From contig NZ_QUDR01000005.1 of NCBI RefSeq assembly GCF_003477605.1, forward strand, positions 62,001 to 126,000: DNA of 64,000 nt, written 5' to 3'. The stretch is from Clostridium sp. AF37-5 (GTDB lineage: Bacteria > Bacillota > Clostridia > Lachnospirales > Lachnospiraceae). The notes beneath the pieces were generated by a model that saw only the letters and a program-made list of their open reading frames with translations, had not been told where the DNA came from and ran no database searches. Position 1 is the first letter of the stretch; each line of letters starts with the position of its first letter. Shown one piece after another: positions 44,898 through 56,368 of the stretch. Position numbers and translations under genes: made by a program.

Positions 44898-46025
44898 TTA
44901 TAAGCTGCGGTAAAAACTTTCTTTCATATCACACCAGCAGGAAAAACCTAAATCATTTAATGCCTTCGTAAACGCAGATAACATATCTGCCACCTTCTCA
45001 ACTCTTGCATTATTTCCCATATGCCCAAGACGGATTACTTTACCGGCAAGAACATCAAAGCAGCCGGATATCAGAATACCGTATTTATCTTTCATAGTGT
45101 TGATAATATCTATATCACGCAGTCCCTGTGGCACATTAATAACAGTCACAGTAGCGGAATCTCCGTAATCCAGATAAAGAGATAAACCTGCTTCTTTCAC
45201 TGCTTTTCTTACTGCCCCGGCAATCTTATGATGGCGGGCTACACGCTCGGTATCTTCCTTCACCAGTCTTACCGCCTCACAGAGACCATAAATGTCACTG
45301 ATTGGCATCGTGTATGGAAACCACTTATCTTTGTAATAGTTCTTAAATGCAAGAATATTACAGTAGAAAGAAGCCACTTTGGTTTTCCGGCTTTCCATCG
45401 CTTTCATGGCATCCTCACTCACTGTAACAAACGCAAGTCCCGGTGGCGCCGACAAAGCTTTCTGTGAACCGCCGCAAATCACATCAATCTGCCATTCATT
45501 GACTTTCACATCTTCACCAAACATAGAGGCAACCGCATCGACTACCGTAAGAATCCCATACTGCTTTAACAGCGGGCAAATCTTACTGATATCATTGAGC
45601 ACACCACTTGGTGTATCACAGTGAACAACTGTTGCGTACTTAAAATCGTGATTTTCTTTTAAGTATTCTGCTAAATCTTCTATTACAATCGGATAGTGAT
45701 AATCAACGGTATATAAGGTTGGCTCTCCGCCGTAAAGACTTACAAAATCAGCAAAGCCTCTTCCAAAAATACCATTATCAATAACCAACACCTTATCCCC
45801 CGGCTCTGTCAAGGTTGCACAGGCAGCCTCCAAGGCAAGAATCCCCTCGCCGCCCAATACATAAGTCTCGTTGTCAGTGCCAAGAAGATTTGACAAATCT
45901 TTGCATACCTGATGGTATTCTTCACAAAATGTCTCATCTACATCCGGGTTTGCAAACGCCCTGCTTCTTGCTTCCATTACAGAAGCTGCCGGCATCGTAG
46001 GTCCCGGTGTCATCATCTGATACAT
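44898..46025 (-). CDS. Class V aminotransferase, alanine-glyoxylate/serine-pyruvate type
   Basis: 375 residues from the ATG at 46025, nine bases after AAAGG. PLP-dependent fold type I enzyme: MMTPGPTMPA start, VVDAVASMFGEDV (PLP Asp), and the Schiff-base Lys in GGSQKALSAPPGLAF. C-terminal GILISGCFDVLAGKVIRLGHMG is typical of the PucG/AGT group. It likely transaminates glyoxylate or pyruvate with serine or alanine; (S)-ureidoglycine is another substrate in the group. It lies 33 bases after an ECF S-component gene. Confidence 0.9.
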   Translation of the reverse strand: MYQMMTPGPTMPAASVMEARSRAFANPDVDETFCEEYHQVCKDLSNLLGTDNETYVLGGEGILALEAACATLTEPGDKVLVIDNGIFGRGFADFVSLYGGEPTLYTVDYHYPIVIEDLAEYLKENHDFKYATVVHCDTPSGVLNDISKICPLLKQYGILTVVDAVASMFGEDVKVNEWQIDVICGGSQKALSAPPGLAFVTVSEDAMKAMESRKTKVASFYCNILAFKNYYKDKWFPYTMPISDIYGLCEAVRLVKEDTERVARHHKIAGAVRKAVKEAGLSLYLDYGDSATVTVINVPQGLRDIDIINTMKDKYGILISGCFDVLAGKVIRLGHMGNNARVEKVADMLSAFTKALNDLGFSCWCDMKESFYRSL

Positions 46026-46058
46026 TCTTATCATCCTTTCTGTCCGTTCTTTTCGCCA

Positions 46059-46616
46059 TTAAGCTTCCATAGAACGTTTTACCTTTGCCATACCGACACG
46101 TGATACCAAAATAATCGGAATAGCAATAATTGCTCCTGTTACAATCTGCATAATGTTGCCCGGAATCGAAGCCAGCGGCACAACAAAACTTGATGTAAGC
46201 AATACCTCAAATAAATAATAACCAACTAATTTAATTGCAAGAACAACAACCGTTGCCGCAATCAGATTAACAATCGTTGGTTTTTTCTTTACAATTAAAC
46301 CAAATACAAAGCCCATCAGACCAACTACAATCAAAGTTGCCGGAGCATATACAATCCATGGAGAAAGTACATCCGATAATGCCATACCAACGCCGCCGCA
46401 AATCGCACCAACACGCTTGCCGAAAAATGCTGCTGCAAAAAACATCGGAACATTACCTAAGTGAACCAGACCACCTTTTGCCGGTATAATCTGCACCTGA
46501 ATGTATCTTGTCAGTAAAAAAGTCAAGGCAGCAAATACGCCGCACATCGTAATTTCGGATACTGTAATCTTTCCTGTACCCATCTGTACTGTTTGTTGTT
46601 TTGTTTTTGAATCCAT
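46059..46616 (-). CDS. ECF transporter S component (vitamin uptake)
   Basis: 185 residues. After a short polar N-terminus come about six TM segments (from EITMCGVFAALTFLLTRY on), with KGGLVHLGNVPMFFAAAFFGKRVGAI and ALSDVLSPW, a pattern of ECF S components that bind a vitamin with high affinity and share an energising module (EcfAA'T) encoded elsewhere. The substrate cannot be told from sequence; pyridoxine or pantothenate-type groups are the nearest fits I recall. Pairing with a PLP enzyme would suit vitamin B6 but this is weak. RBS AGGAGG; a TATAAT box lies about 40 bases upstream with a poor -35. Confidence 0.88.
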   Translation of the reverse strand: MDSKTKQQTVQMGTGKITVSEITMCGVFAALTFLLTRYIQVQIIPAKGGLVHLGNVPMFFAAAFFGKRVGAICGGVGMALSDVLSPWIVYAPATLIVVGLMGFVFGLIVKKKPTIVNLIAATVVVLAIKLVGYYLFEVLLTSSFVVPLASIPGNIMQIVTGAIIAIPIILVSRVGMAKVKRSMEA

Positions 46617-46709
46617 TGTTTTGTCCTCCTGTATAAATTTCTCTCTTATTATACAAAAGGCTGGCTATATGAAAACTGCCAGTTTCTTATTTTTTTGCCA
46701 TGCCAGTTT

Positions 46710-47366
46710 TCATCCATTTCTCTCCAAAGATGTTTTCCAGTTTTTTCGAAGTAACTCCGGATGAGACTCCAAATGAGCAAAATCATTAAAACGCTCCAGA
46801 ATAAAAAAGTCTCTATCCTCATCGTAAATCAAATGGGTAAAACTTGTATTTTCGAGGTCGATTCCAAATTTTAATTTGTTCTCCTGACCGGTATGAAGAA
46901 TATCGGCACACACCGAGCGTATTACGCCGCCATGCGTTACAATAGCAACTCTGTTTTCCTCTCTTTGACAAATTTGTTTGATTTTTGGCATGACCCGCCT
47001 GACAACATCACGTCCGCACTCACCGCCTTCCGGATAGGGAAGGTCTTCTTTATGAGCCGCACGTTCCTTACGAAACTCAGCATATTCCGTACGAATCTGT
47101 TCATCCGTTTTCCCGGTAAATCCACCAAAATGGATTTCTTCGATGTCTGCCACTTCTTCAACCGGCAGATTCACACAGTGTCCAATAATTTCTGCCGTTT
47201 CTTTTGCGCGAATTAACTGTGAACAGTATAACTTTTCCAACTGATAAGAAATCAGACGCTTTCCGGCAAGTTTTGCCTGTTTACGCCCACTTTCATCCAG
47301 AGAAACATCGACATTACACAATTTAGAGCACTGTCTTCCATGCCGAATCAAAAAGATATCTTTCAT
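46710..47366 (-). CDS. Histidine phosphatase family protein
   Basis: 218 residues. The phosphoglycerate-mutase-like motif is FLIRHGRQ (phospho-His), with the proton-donor region IHFGGFTGKT and the second His in VAIVTHGGVIRSV. Substrate unknown; candidates include small phosphoesters and CobC-type nucleotides. It lies 13 bases after the LytTR regulator gene and may be co-transcribed. Confidence 0.9.
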   Translation of the reverse strand: MKDIFLIRHGRQCSKLCNVDVSLDESGRKQAKLAGKRLISYQLEKLYCSQLIRAKETAEIIGHCVNLPVEEVADIEEIHFGGFTGKTDEQIRTEYAEFRKERAAHKEDLPYPEGGECGRDVVRRVMPKIKQICQREENRVAIVTHGGVIRSVCADILHTGQENKLKFGIDLENTSFTHLIYDEDRDFFILERFNDFAHLESHPELLRKNWKTSLERNG

Positions 47367-47379
47367 CTTTCACACCTCC

Positions 47380-48111
47380 TTAACTCTCTGAAAAAACACT
47401 ATCAGTATACGAAATCCGTGTTCTTTCGTCAAATTGTTTGCGAAGACCTTTCATATATTTTCTTCCTAGTGCGACATTTCCATATTGCTTTACCAGACAA
47501 ATCCGCCGATTTACATAATCAATTTTTTCTACATACAAACAGTTTACTGCAATCGAGCGATGGCACTGCACTAAGTCACCGCCACACTGCTCCATACAGA
47601 CACCAAGTTTGCGGTACGGAAACGAAAAGACATCATACCGGGTATGAACATACAGCGTTTTATTGCAGATTTCCAGATACAAAATATCCTTTGCCTCAAA
47701 CATGTGTATACCAAGCCGTGTGTTTATCACCAGCGCCTTTGCAGCACCCTTGTTATCAAAACGTCCGTCAATCCAGTGAAGTAGTTTTTCCAATCGTTCT
47801 TTCTCAATTGGTTTTATCACATAATCAAAACAATGAAATACATGAAATGCCAGACTTTCATACGTATCATCTTTTGCCAGTAAAATCACCGGGAGCAGAT
47901 AAAAACGCTGTAAGCCTCTCAGACAAGAAACAAAGGCTAGTCCTTCCTGTTCCCTCTCCTCTATATCTACTACTACAACATGAATGGTGTTTGTCTCTAA
48001 CATATGGATTGCTTCCTGCTGACTTTCGACACATAAGAATTGAAGATTCCATTTGGCTGCTTCCCAGTCTTTAATCGGATTTGACTTTGAGAAAACAAGA
48101 ACTTTTGTCAC
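47380..48111 (-). CDS. LytTR-type response regulator
   Basis: 243 residues. An N-terminal receiver-like domain has VVVVDIEERE as the phospho-acceptor region and YVIKPIEKERL as the conserved Lys, though the acidic pocket (SKSNP at the start) is poorly conserved, so it may be a phosphorylation-independent variant. The C-terminal LytTR DNA-binding domain (about 135-230) includes ILYLEICNKTLYVHT and LVQCHRSIAVN. The start GTG overlaps the HTH gene stop (GTGA). No histidine kinase is adjacent. Confidence 0.88.
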   Translation of the reverse strand: MTKVLVFSKSNPIKDWEAAKWNLQFLCVESQQEAIHMLETNTIHVVVVDIEEREQEGLAFVSCLRGLQRFYLLPVILLAKDDTYESLAFHVFHCFDYVIKPIEKERLEKLLHWIDGRFDNKGAAKALVINTRLGIHMFEAKDILYLEICNKTLYVHTRYDVFSFPYRKLGVCMEQCGGDLVQCHRSIAVNCLYVEKIDYVNRRICLVKQYGNVALGRKYMKGLRKQFDERTRISYTDSVFSES

Positions 48112-48437
48112 CGATACTCCTCTCCTTCATCACTTAGCTGCTGCTTGCAGTATTCGAGCAGTTCACACACCCTGCGGTTTCGTATCGCAAGATGTGAATC
48201 CACTGATTCCCGTCTTGCCTTCTGCCTGCCAGCTAACAGATACAGCGGATCTACATCGAGCTTCTCATATAGAATAACAAGTTTTTCAACATCCAGCCCA
48301 TACACTCCTCTCTCAATCTTTCGATAATGTCCTACACTCACGCGGAGCAGTTTTGCCATATCATAAAAATCCATATGGGCACTTTCTCTCACATCCTGTA
48401 AACGTCTTCCAATAATTTCATTTTGTTCTTGAACCAT
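48108..48437 (-). CDS. XRE-family HTH regulator coupled to LytTR gene
   Basis: 109 residues. The HTH lies at about 10-60 (RRLQDVRESAHMDFYDMAKL, VSVGHYRKIERG), followed by a helical tail. Overlaps the LytTR regulator by four bases, giving an uncommon HTH/LytTR regulator pair. Upstream, 48440-48580 is AT-rich with a few ACGAC-like pentamers and no gene. Confidence 0.87.
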   Translation of the reverse strand: MVQEQNEIIGRRLQDVRESAHMDFYDMAKLLRVSVGHYRKIERGVYGLDVEKLVILYEKLDVDPLYLLAGRQKARRESVDSHLAIRNRRVCELLEYCKQQLSDEGEEYR

Positions 48438-48579
48438 AATTTTTCTCCTCCTTAGTCTCTATTCTACCAAAAAGAAGCGCTCGTTGGACGACTTTTTTTG
48501 ACGCAAAACGACAAAGCACCAAATTACAAGGTTTTTTTCTGTTTTTTTTCATAAAAAATTTCAAAAATGTATACCGCAA

Positions 48580-49725
48580 TCACTGAGAAAGCACTTTATC
48601 CAACACATCTGCCAAAGGTGCTGCTGCGTTTTTTGCTTCCTCTACCGTATTATTTTCATTTCCCAGCTCAATCAATAACGAACGTGGTTCCAAATGCAGA
48701 TTGTAGCGGTATCCTTTTAAATAAATTGGTTTGGTAAATCCTTCATAGTATTCCATAGCCGTGCATTTCATCTGAAGACTAAACGCAAGATTTCCCTGTA
48801 GATTCGGATTGTATAAATAAGGAATGGCACCCGATTTTGTTCTGCTCATACCATTAAAAAACATGACAATCGCCGTTTTTTTCCCTTGAATAGTAGTATA
48901 CGTATGTTTTCCTTTACCGACCGAATCGCGGTGCAAATCAATCAGCACTTTAATACCCGGATTTTTTTTTCGTATATTTTGAACCCCTTCCAGTGATTTA
49001 TTGTATGCAAGACTCCTGTCAATGCCCCCGTTAATAGAATCATATCTCGTCGTATCATGGTAAACGGAATATCCCCTTTTTTCCAGTTCTTTTGTAAGTT
49101 CTGTACCAACGCCGACAACGGAATCGTTAATATCGTTTTTTTTGCTGTCTGAAAACTCTTCCGAAGCACCATGCGTATGATAAATCAAAATTTGTTTTTT
49201 CCCTTTTTCCTTTTTTAATTTCAAATTTTTATGTAACATCGCAGCCACATCAAACTGCTTTTTTGTCACAGAAGTCGTTGAATCTATAATATAAAAATTT
49301 TTCCACAAATAATCCACACTGAGTGACTCCCGCAATTGTTCCACCGCACTGTTTTTGTGGCGGACAACCTGGCTTGACACTTCCACTGCCGGCTGTTCTT
49401 CTTCCACGTCACCAATAAGCGGCTCACTTGGTTTTGGTATCTGTCCTTCCTGCAGTTCACGGTTTTCAACTACTGCCAGTTTTTCCTTTCCCGCATCACT
49501 TTCTGCCAGCGCCTGATTTGGCTCAAAATAAGACTGTCCCCCTAAGAGTTCCGCTAACACATATCGTCCTTCTTGTCCATTCCAAAGGCAAAAACAACTC
49601 TCCTTTGCAAGAAATCTTCCCGCTTCCTCTGCTATTTCCATTTTCCCTGCATCTTTTATAACAAAAAGCGCTCCTGCTAAAGAGGTGACAAACACCCCAA
49701 TTGCGACCCGCATGCCAAACTTCAT
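48580..49725 (-). CDS. spoIIP: Stage II sporulation protein P
   Basis: 381 residues. A peptidoglycan amidase/endopeptidase that with SpoIID and SpoIIM drives forespore engulfment. An N-terminal TM anchor (about 5-25) is followed by a linker and the amidase domain with ILIYHTHGASEEF (metal His/Glu), KVLIDLHRDS and LLIELGNENNT (catalytic Glu). It starts three bases after gpr, as in many spore formers. Confidence 0.95.
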   Translation of the reverse strand: MKFGMRVAIGVFVTSLAGALFVIKDAGKMEIAEEAGRFLAKESCFCLWNGQEGRYVLAELLGGQSYFEPNQALAESDAGKEKLAVVENRELQEGQIPKPSEPLIGDVEEEQPAVEVSSQVVRHKNSAVEQLRESLSVDYLWKNFYIIDSTTSVTKKQFDVAAMLHKNLKLKKEKGKKQILIYHTHGASEEFSDSKKNDINDSVVGVGTELTKELEKRGYSVYHDTTRYDSINGGIDRSLAYNKSLEGVQNIRKKNPGIKVLIDLHRDSVGKGKHTYTTIQGKKTAIVMFFNGMSRTKSGAIPYLYNPNLQGNLAFSLQMKCTAMEYYEGFTKPIYLKGYRYNLHLEPRSLLIELGNENNTVEEAKNAAAPLADVLDKVLSQ

Positions 49726-49728
49726 TTT

Positions 49729-50691
49729 TCATTCTCTCTTCATATCTTCTTTTTCATAAAAGGATATGCTGCTGTTTCCATAATTATCCCGTTTTTGAAA
49801 ACAATGATTTAATACTTTTGCAAGATCTTTACTAATTTGATTTACCGATTCGTCAATATTTTTCGGCGTTACCATCACATCGGTTGTTTCCTCGGTCAGA
49901 ATTTCATAAATAAACCGCTCAATTTCCTCCTCCGAATACCCCTGTTTCTCTAATACATGCTCCAAATGGTCGGAAATAATGGTTGCCGCATCTACAACCG
50001 TAGGAACACCAATTGCAACAACCGGAATTCCAAGCGTCTTTTTGGTTAGTTCCTTCCTGCGGTTTCCAACGCCGGCACCAGGCTCAATTCCCGTATCTGT
50101 AATCTGTACCGTTGTACAAAGCCTTTGCACACTTCTGGATGCTAATGCGTCCACAACAATTACCAAATCCGGTTTTGTCTTCCGTATAATCCCCTGTAAT
50201 ACCTCTTCAGTCTCAATTCCGGTCTGCGCCATGACACCGGGTGCTATTGCACTCACACAGCCATATCCATTTTCCTGCATAAAAGATGCACCAAATTCTT
50301 CTTTAAAATGTCTCGTCACAAAAAGGGCGTCTGTCATTTTCGGTCCTAATGAATCCGAGGTCACTTCCCGGTTTCCCAATCCAACAACCAAAACGCTCTT
50401 TTTACGAAGTCCCTTTATCATACTTTCCAACTGTTCACAGACACAGAGCAAAAATGGCTCTCTCTCGTCAATATCTCCATGAAGCATAAGTGGTGATTCG
50501 ATTGTAATATAAGTTCCTTTTGGTTTTTTCATTGCTTTGCTGCCTGCTTCATCCCGAATAATTACCGTCGTAATTTTCACCTTGCCTTGCAGACATTTTT
50601 TCTTTTCCAGAACAACCCCCTGTATTTCTACATGATTTCTGGGAAAACTCTCTCTTGCCTCTAATGCTAAGTCCGTCCGTTTTTCGGTCAT
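49729..50691 (-). CDS. gpr: Germination protease GPR
   Basis: 320 residues from the ATG at 50691 with AGGAGG eight bases before. It degrades small acid-soluble spore proteins at germination. The propeptide-like N-terminus MTEKRTDLALEARE and VVGLGNREVTSDSLGP, IAPGVMAQTGIET and VDALASRS (core aspartates) are present. Forms gpr-spoIIP; divergent to rpsT, a widely conserved order. Confidence 0.96.
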   Translation of the reverse strand: MTEKRTDLALEARESFPRNHVEIQGVVLEKKKCLQGKVKITTVIIRDEAGSKAMKKPKGTYITIESPLMLHGDIDEREPFLLCVCEQLESMIKGLRKKSVLVVGLGNREVTSDSLGPKMTDALFVTRHFKEEFGASFMQENGYGCVSAIAPGVMAQTGIETEEVLQGIIRKTKPDLVIVVDALASRSVQRLCTTVQITDTGIEPGAGVGNRRKELTKKTLGIPVVAIGVPTVVDAATIISDHLEHVLEKQGYSEEEIERFIYEILTEETTDVMVTPKNIDESVNQISKDLAKVLNHCFQKRDNYGNSSISFYEKEDMKRE

Positions 50692-50779
50692 TTTTGCCGC
50701 CTCCTGCACTGTTTTGCATCCAATCACAAATTTATTGTGTCCTATTTTTTATTTTTTATGTTAATTTGCAACTATTTAC

Positions 50780-50808
50780 TTGACAATATGTGGTATATAT
50801 AATAAGAT
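50780..50808 (+). promoter_or_regulatory. Promoter of rpsT
   Basis: TTGACA (50780-50785), 17 bases, TAAGAT (50803-50808), followed by an approximately 85-base leader before the start codon. Confidence 0.65.
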
Positions 50809-50895
50809 AATTAGGTGTGTTTGTGCTGTTGTCCGTGTCCGACAAGCCAAACCAAACAAAGAATGAATTTAATTATTACGATGGAGGTGCTGGAA

Positions 50896-51159
50896 TTGGC
50901 AAACATTAAATCTGCAAAAAAAAGAATTTTAGTAGCTGAAAAAAGAGCTGAGAAAAACAAATCTGTTCGTTCTCGTGTAAAAACAGCTGTGAAGAAAGTT
51001 GATGCTGCTATCGCTGCAAACGATAAGGCTGCTGCTGAAGCTGCATTGAAAGCTGCTGTATCAGAACTTGATAAAGCTACTAAAAAAGGTATTTATCACA
51101 AGAATACTACTGCAAGAAAAGTTTCTCGTTTAACAATCGCTGTAAACAAACTTGCGTAA
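50896..51159 (+). CDS. rpsT: 30S ribosomal protein S20
   Basis: 87 residues from a TTG start at 50896, eight bases after GGAGG; the frame is open upstream but the protein family begins ANIKSAKKRI. Lys/Ala-rich helical protein binding 16S rRNA. The use of TTG is notable because S20 genes often use rare starts to allow autoregulation. Confidence 0.96.
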   Translation: MANIKSAKKRILVAEKRAEKNKSVRSRVKTAVKKVDAAIAANDKAAAEAALKAAVSELDKATKKGIYHKNTTARKVSRLTIAVNKLA

Positions 51160-51210
51160 TGTAGAGGGCAGTCGTACTGCAACTACAATTCTACCCGTCG
51201 AATGAATAGA

Positions 51211-51240
51211 AAGGAGCTGGTAAACGGCTCCTTCTTTTTT
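51211..51240 (+). terminator. Terminator of rpsT
   Basis: AAGGAGC and GGCTCCTT around an eight-base loop, followed by CTTTTTT. Confidence 0.85.
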
Positions 51241-51252
51241 ACAAAAGGCAAA

Positions 51253-51340
51253 TAACTATTCAGGAGCACTGTAAAAGGCGAAATAGAACACGAAGTGTTC
51301 AAAATGCGAATATTTAAGAGCGGGGCATCCTGAATAACTG
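51253..51340. repeat. Small element with imperfect terminal inverted repeats
   Basis: About 88 bases bounded by AACTATTCAGGAGC and GCATCCTGAATAACTG, imperfect inverses, with the perfect palindrome GAACACGAAGTGTTC at 51286-51300 inside. Non-coding, between rpsT terminator and the deaminase RBS. It resembles a MITE or a dispersed palindromic unit; only one copy is seen in the window. Confidence 0.5.
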
Positions 51341-51363
51341 CATCTACACACAAGGAGGCATTT

Positions 51364-51846
51364 ATGAAACGAACGAATTATCTTTCATGGGACCAGTATT
51401 TTATGGGAATTGCAAAGCTTTCCGCCATGCGCAGTAAAGACCCACACACAAGCGTCGGTGCCTGCATTGTAGGAAAGGATAACAAAATTTTATCAGTTGG
51501 CTATAATGGTATGCCACAAGGATGCTCCGATGATATTTATCCATGGGACAGCGACAGCGATGACCCGCTGCAGACTAAATATTTATATGTCTGCCACGCG
51601 GAATTAAACGCACTGCTCAATTATACCGGCACAAATTTAAAAGGGGCAAAAATATACACTACGCTGTTTCCCTGCAATGAATGTACGAAAGCGTTAATTC
51701 AGTCCGGTATCTGCGAAGTCATCTACGCCGAAGATAAATATGCCAACACCGCTTCTGTCCTTGCATCAAAAAAAATGATGAAATCCGCAGGAATCAAATA
51801 CCATGCCTATTCACCACAGGAAACAGAAATTCACATGACTTTATAA
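51364..51846 (+). CDS. Deoxycytidylate (dCMP) deaminase, ComEB type
   Basis: 160 residues. Zinc site: CHAELNALL (His-Ala-Glu) and PCNECTKAL (Pro-Cys-x-x-Cys). SVGACIVGKDNKILSVGYNG matches the dCMP deaminase family that makes dUMP for thymidylate synthesis. RBS AAGGAGG. One of two plus-strand genes in an otherwise minus-strand region. Confidence 0.93.
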   Translation: MKRTNYLSWDQYFMGIAKLSAMRSKDPHTSVGACIVGKDNKILSVGYNGMPQGCSDDIYPWDSDSDDPLQTKYLYVCHAELNALLNYTGTNLKGAKIYTTLFPCNECTKALIQSGICEVIYAEDKYANTASVLASKKMMKSAGIKYHAYSPQETEIHMTL

Positions 51847-51868
51847 ATAAAAAACTGCCACCCATCCT

Positions 51869-54044
<2,176 letters not shown>

Positions 54045-54061
54045 CTATTTGTATTTTTATC

Positions 54062-54090
54062 ATTTTATCGAATATTGACAGGGTTGTCAA
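54062..54090 (-). promoter_or_regulatory. Promoter of guaB
   Basis: TTGACA (54085-54090), 17 bases, TAAAAT (54062-54067) on the minus strand, about 45 bases before the guaB start. Confidence 0.78.
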
Positions 54091-54120
54091 CTATTTTGGT
54101 CAATCCTTAATAGCGATTTT

Positions 54121-56162
54121 TTATTTTGTAAATTTTTTCACAATATCACGAATTTCCTCTGCATTTTTTTGATTTTCGTGTGTTACGGAAGAAATCGCCT
54201 CCGCACTTGTCTTAGTTGTCTCAATCTTATCGATAATGCGTTCCATTCCCTGAGAATTTTCCTCTGTGGCTCCTTCCACACGCTCCATCTGATTACAAAT
54301 TGCAACAACGCCATCCGAAACAGAATCTGTCACATTCTGAATACCACGAATCAATTCCTCAATCGAGCCAATCGATGTGCTGTATTCATTCGACATCTCA
54401 ATAAAGTCTGTAAACTGTTTTGTAACATCAGTCTTCCAATAATCCAAAATAGAAACAAAACACTGCCTTACATAATCAATGTTTTTGTTCGCATCTTTAC
54501 AAATCGTCTGAATTTCCGTCGCAGTCTCGGATGAACTCAACGCAAGATTTCCAATCTCGCTAGCAACAACGGCAAATCCCTTTCCTGCCTCTCCGGCTCT
54601 CGCTGCCTCAATCGAAGCATTCAAAGAAAGCAAATTCGTCTGGCTTGTTATCTCTAGAATTCGATCAACCATCTCATTGATGCGTGACAATGACTGCAAT
54701 TCTTTCATTGCCTTCTCAATATTATTTTCATTCCATACCATCTTTTCGCGATTGGCATCTAATGACTGATTAGCCGTATCTTTCATCTTCTGAACTTCCT
54801 GAATCAGTTCTTCGCTGCGCTCGCTTCCATCACTGACTTTTCTGCCAACATCGGATACAAGTTCGGAAATACGTCCAATTTCCTTACCAACCTGTTCTAC
54901 AGCCTCTTCCGTAAGTGTAACACCAGCCACTACCTGTTCTACCGTTGCTGCATTATCACCTACACAATCATATAATTCTTCTGAGGAAGAAGTGATTTTC
55001 TCTGCCGATTTAAGAAGCGATACCGAGCAGGAATTAAGTGTATCAATAATGGCATCAAATGTACGATACAAAGAATCAATCGCCGTAGCAATGTGGCCAA
55101 TTTCACTTTTTCCGTTGACATATTTCTCAATTTTTTCATCTTTATTCAACTTCAGATCTTTCAAATTCAAAATGGCATTTTCTGCTACTTTCAAAGGATT
55201 CAGACAGAATCGAATCACAACATAAGTAAGCAGCATAATGAGTAAGAAAGAGCCAAGGCAGATAAATCCAAGCGTATTACGATTGGTATTTGCCATTGCA
55301 AATATTTCGTCTTCTGTATCTGTCATTACAACGGCCCAGCCGCGGTCATTTAACACGCGGTAAACACCTACACAATCTTTTCCATCAGCATCTTGGTAAT
55401 CGATTTCATGAACCTGGTTACCGGCTCCTTTTTTGGCACTTTCCGAAATATTAAGGAGCATCGGATCCTTGATTTCTTTCGCAATCTTTTTCGAATCCTT
55501 GCTGAAAATATATGTATTTGTCTTTGTATTAATCATGGTAAAGGACGCATTATCAAGTCCTTCTACTTTTAACGCATCCAAACTCTTCTGAAGTTGTTCT
55601 CCAAAAGGACCACCGCCGACATATCCAATCATTTCATCCCCTTTATAAACCGGGCAATACATAGAAAGCGTTAACTTTTTCGAAGCAGGAGAAACAATAA
55701 TTCCTGCATTATACAAGCGATCCGATTCCTTCATCGCGTCCTGCAATTGTTTTAGTGCTTCTCCTTTTCTAGTCGTCATTCCAACAATTTTCGGATTATT
55801 GTGAACAATTACATGCGTATTTGGCTCTCCGGCATAAATACCTTCCCATCCGGACAATTCTTTATAATAATCTTCTGTATACTTTTGAGCTTTTTTTGAA
55901 TTTCCGAATCGGTAGGATTTTCTAAAAGCTTCACAATCTCGATTCCCTTACTGTAAGAAACCAGCTGGTCTTCCGCATTATTTACATAGTCTTCAATGAC
56001 CTTCTGCCTAGATTCAAGCGAAGTTTTCATGTTATCCATGCTGTTGTTCTTCATTACAGATGTCATACTTCCATTTGCAAACAAAAACAATCCCAGTATG
56101 CAAACAGCAGCAACAATGGAAATAGTAATTGTAATTGTGGTGCTTAACTTTTTGTTTTTCAT
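54121..56162 (-). pseudogene. Methyl-accepting chemotaxis protein interrupted by a frameshift at an A7 run
   Basis: Two frames make up one chemoreceptor. The first (from ATG 56162) has a TM segment at about 10-30 and the start of an extracellular sensor domain; it runs out of frame and stops near 55809. The second frame continues the sensor domain in register ([19 protein letters not shown]), then a second TM, HAMP and the signalling hairpin ([20 protein letters not shown]). The switch falls at seven A residues on the coding strand (55891-55897). One extra A would give a single 680-residue protein. It may be a true mutation, a phase-variable tract, or a sequencing error. The signalling half alone could be translated from an internal start only without its N-terminal anchor. 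Confidence 0.88.
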
Positions 56163-56221
56163 CTTTAGTCGTCCTTTCTTTTCCGATTTTTTTATTCTAT
56201 CACATTCCTTTTTGTTTGTAT

Positions 56222-56294
56222 TGATTTATCACGCACCACTTTTGATTTATTACGTACTATTTTTGATTTATTACGTATTTGATTTATTACGTAT
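56222..56294. repeat. Four direct repeats of TTGATTTATTACGTA upstream of the chemoreceptor gene
   Basis: Copies begin at 56222 (two mismatches), 56243, 56264 and 56280 (plus-strand reading); the first three are spaced exactly 21 bases, two helical turns. They lie 60-130 bases upstream of the chemoreceptor start, a place for activator or repressor binding. TTACGTAA-like cores are semi-palindromic. Confidence 0.75.
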
Positions 56295-56298
56295 AATA

Positions 56299-56354
56299 AA
56301 AGAAAACAGTACCTTATGTTGACATAATCAAGATAAGGTACTGTTTTCTTTTAT
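56299..56354. terminator. Strong bidirectional terminator
   Basis: AAAGAAAACAGTACCTTAT and ATAAGGTACTGTTTTCTTT form a stem of about 19 bp with flanking T/A runs, downstream of the small membrane-protein gene. Confidence 0.9.
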
Positions 56355-56368
56355 TTGGCACATTATTA

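Noticed and set aside
46670..46712. Inverted TGAAAACTG/CAGTTTTCA near the histidine phosphatase stop
   Set aside because: Nine-base stem with a long loop and no clear T-run; too weak to call a terminator.
47340..48074. 244-codon plus-strand frame
   Set aside because: Antisense to the LytTR regulator, which has clear family motifs.
56222..56294. Replication or plasmid iterons
   Set aside because: Only four units, no adjacent Rep gene, and they lie in a normal promoter position for the chemoreceptor.
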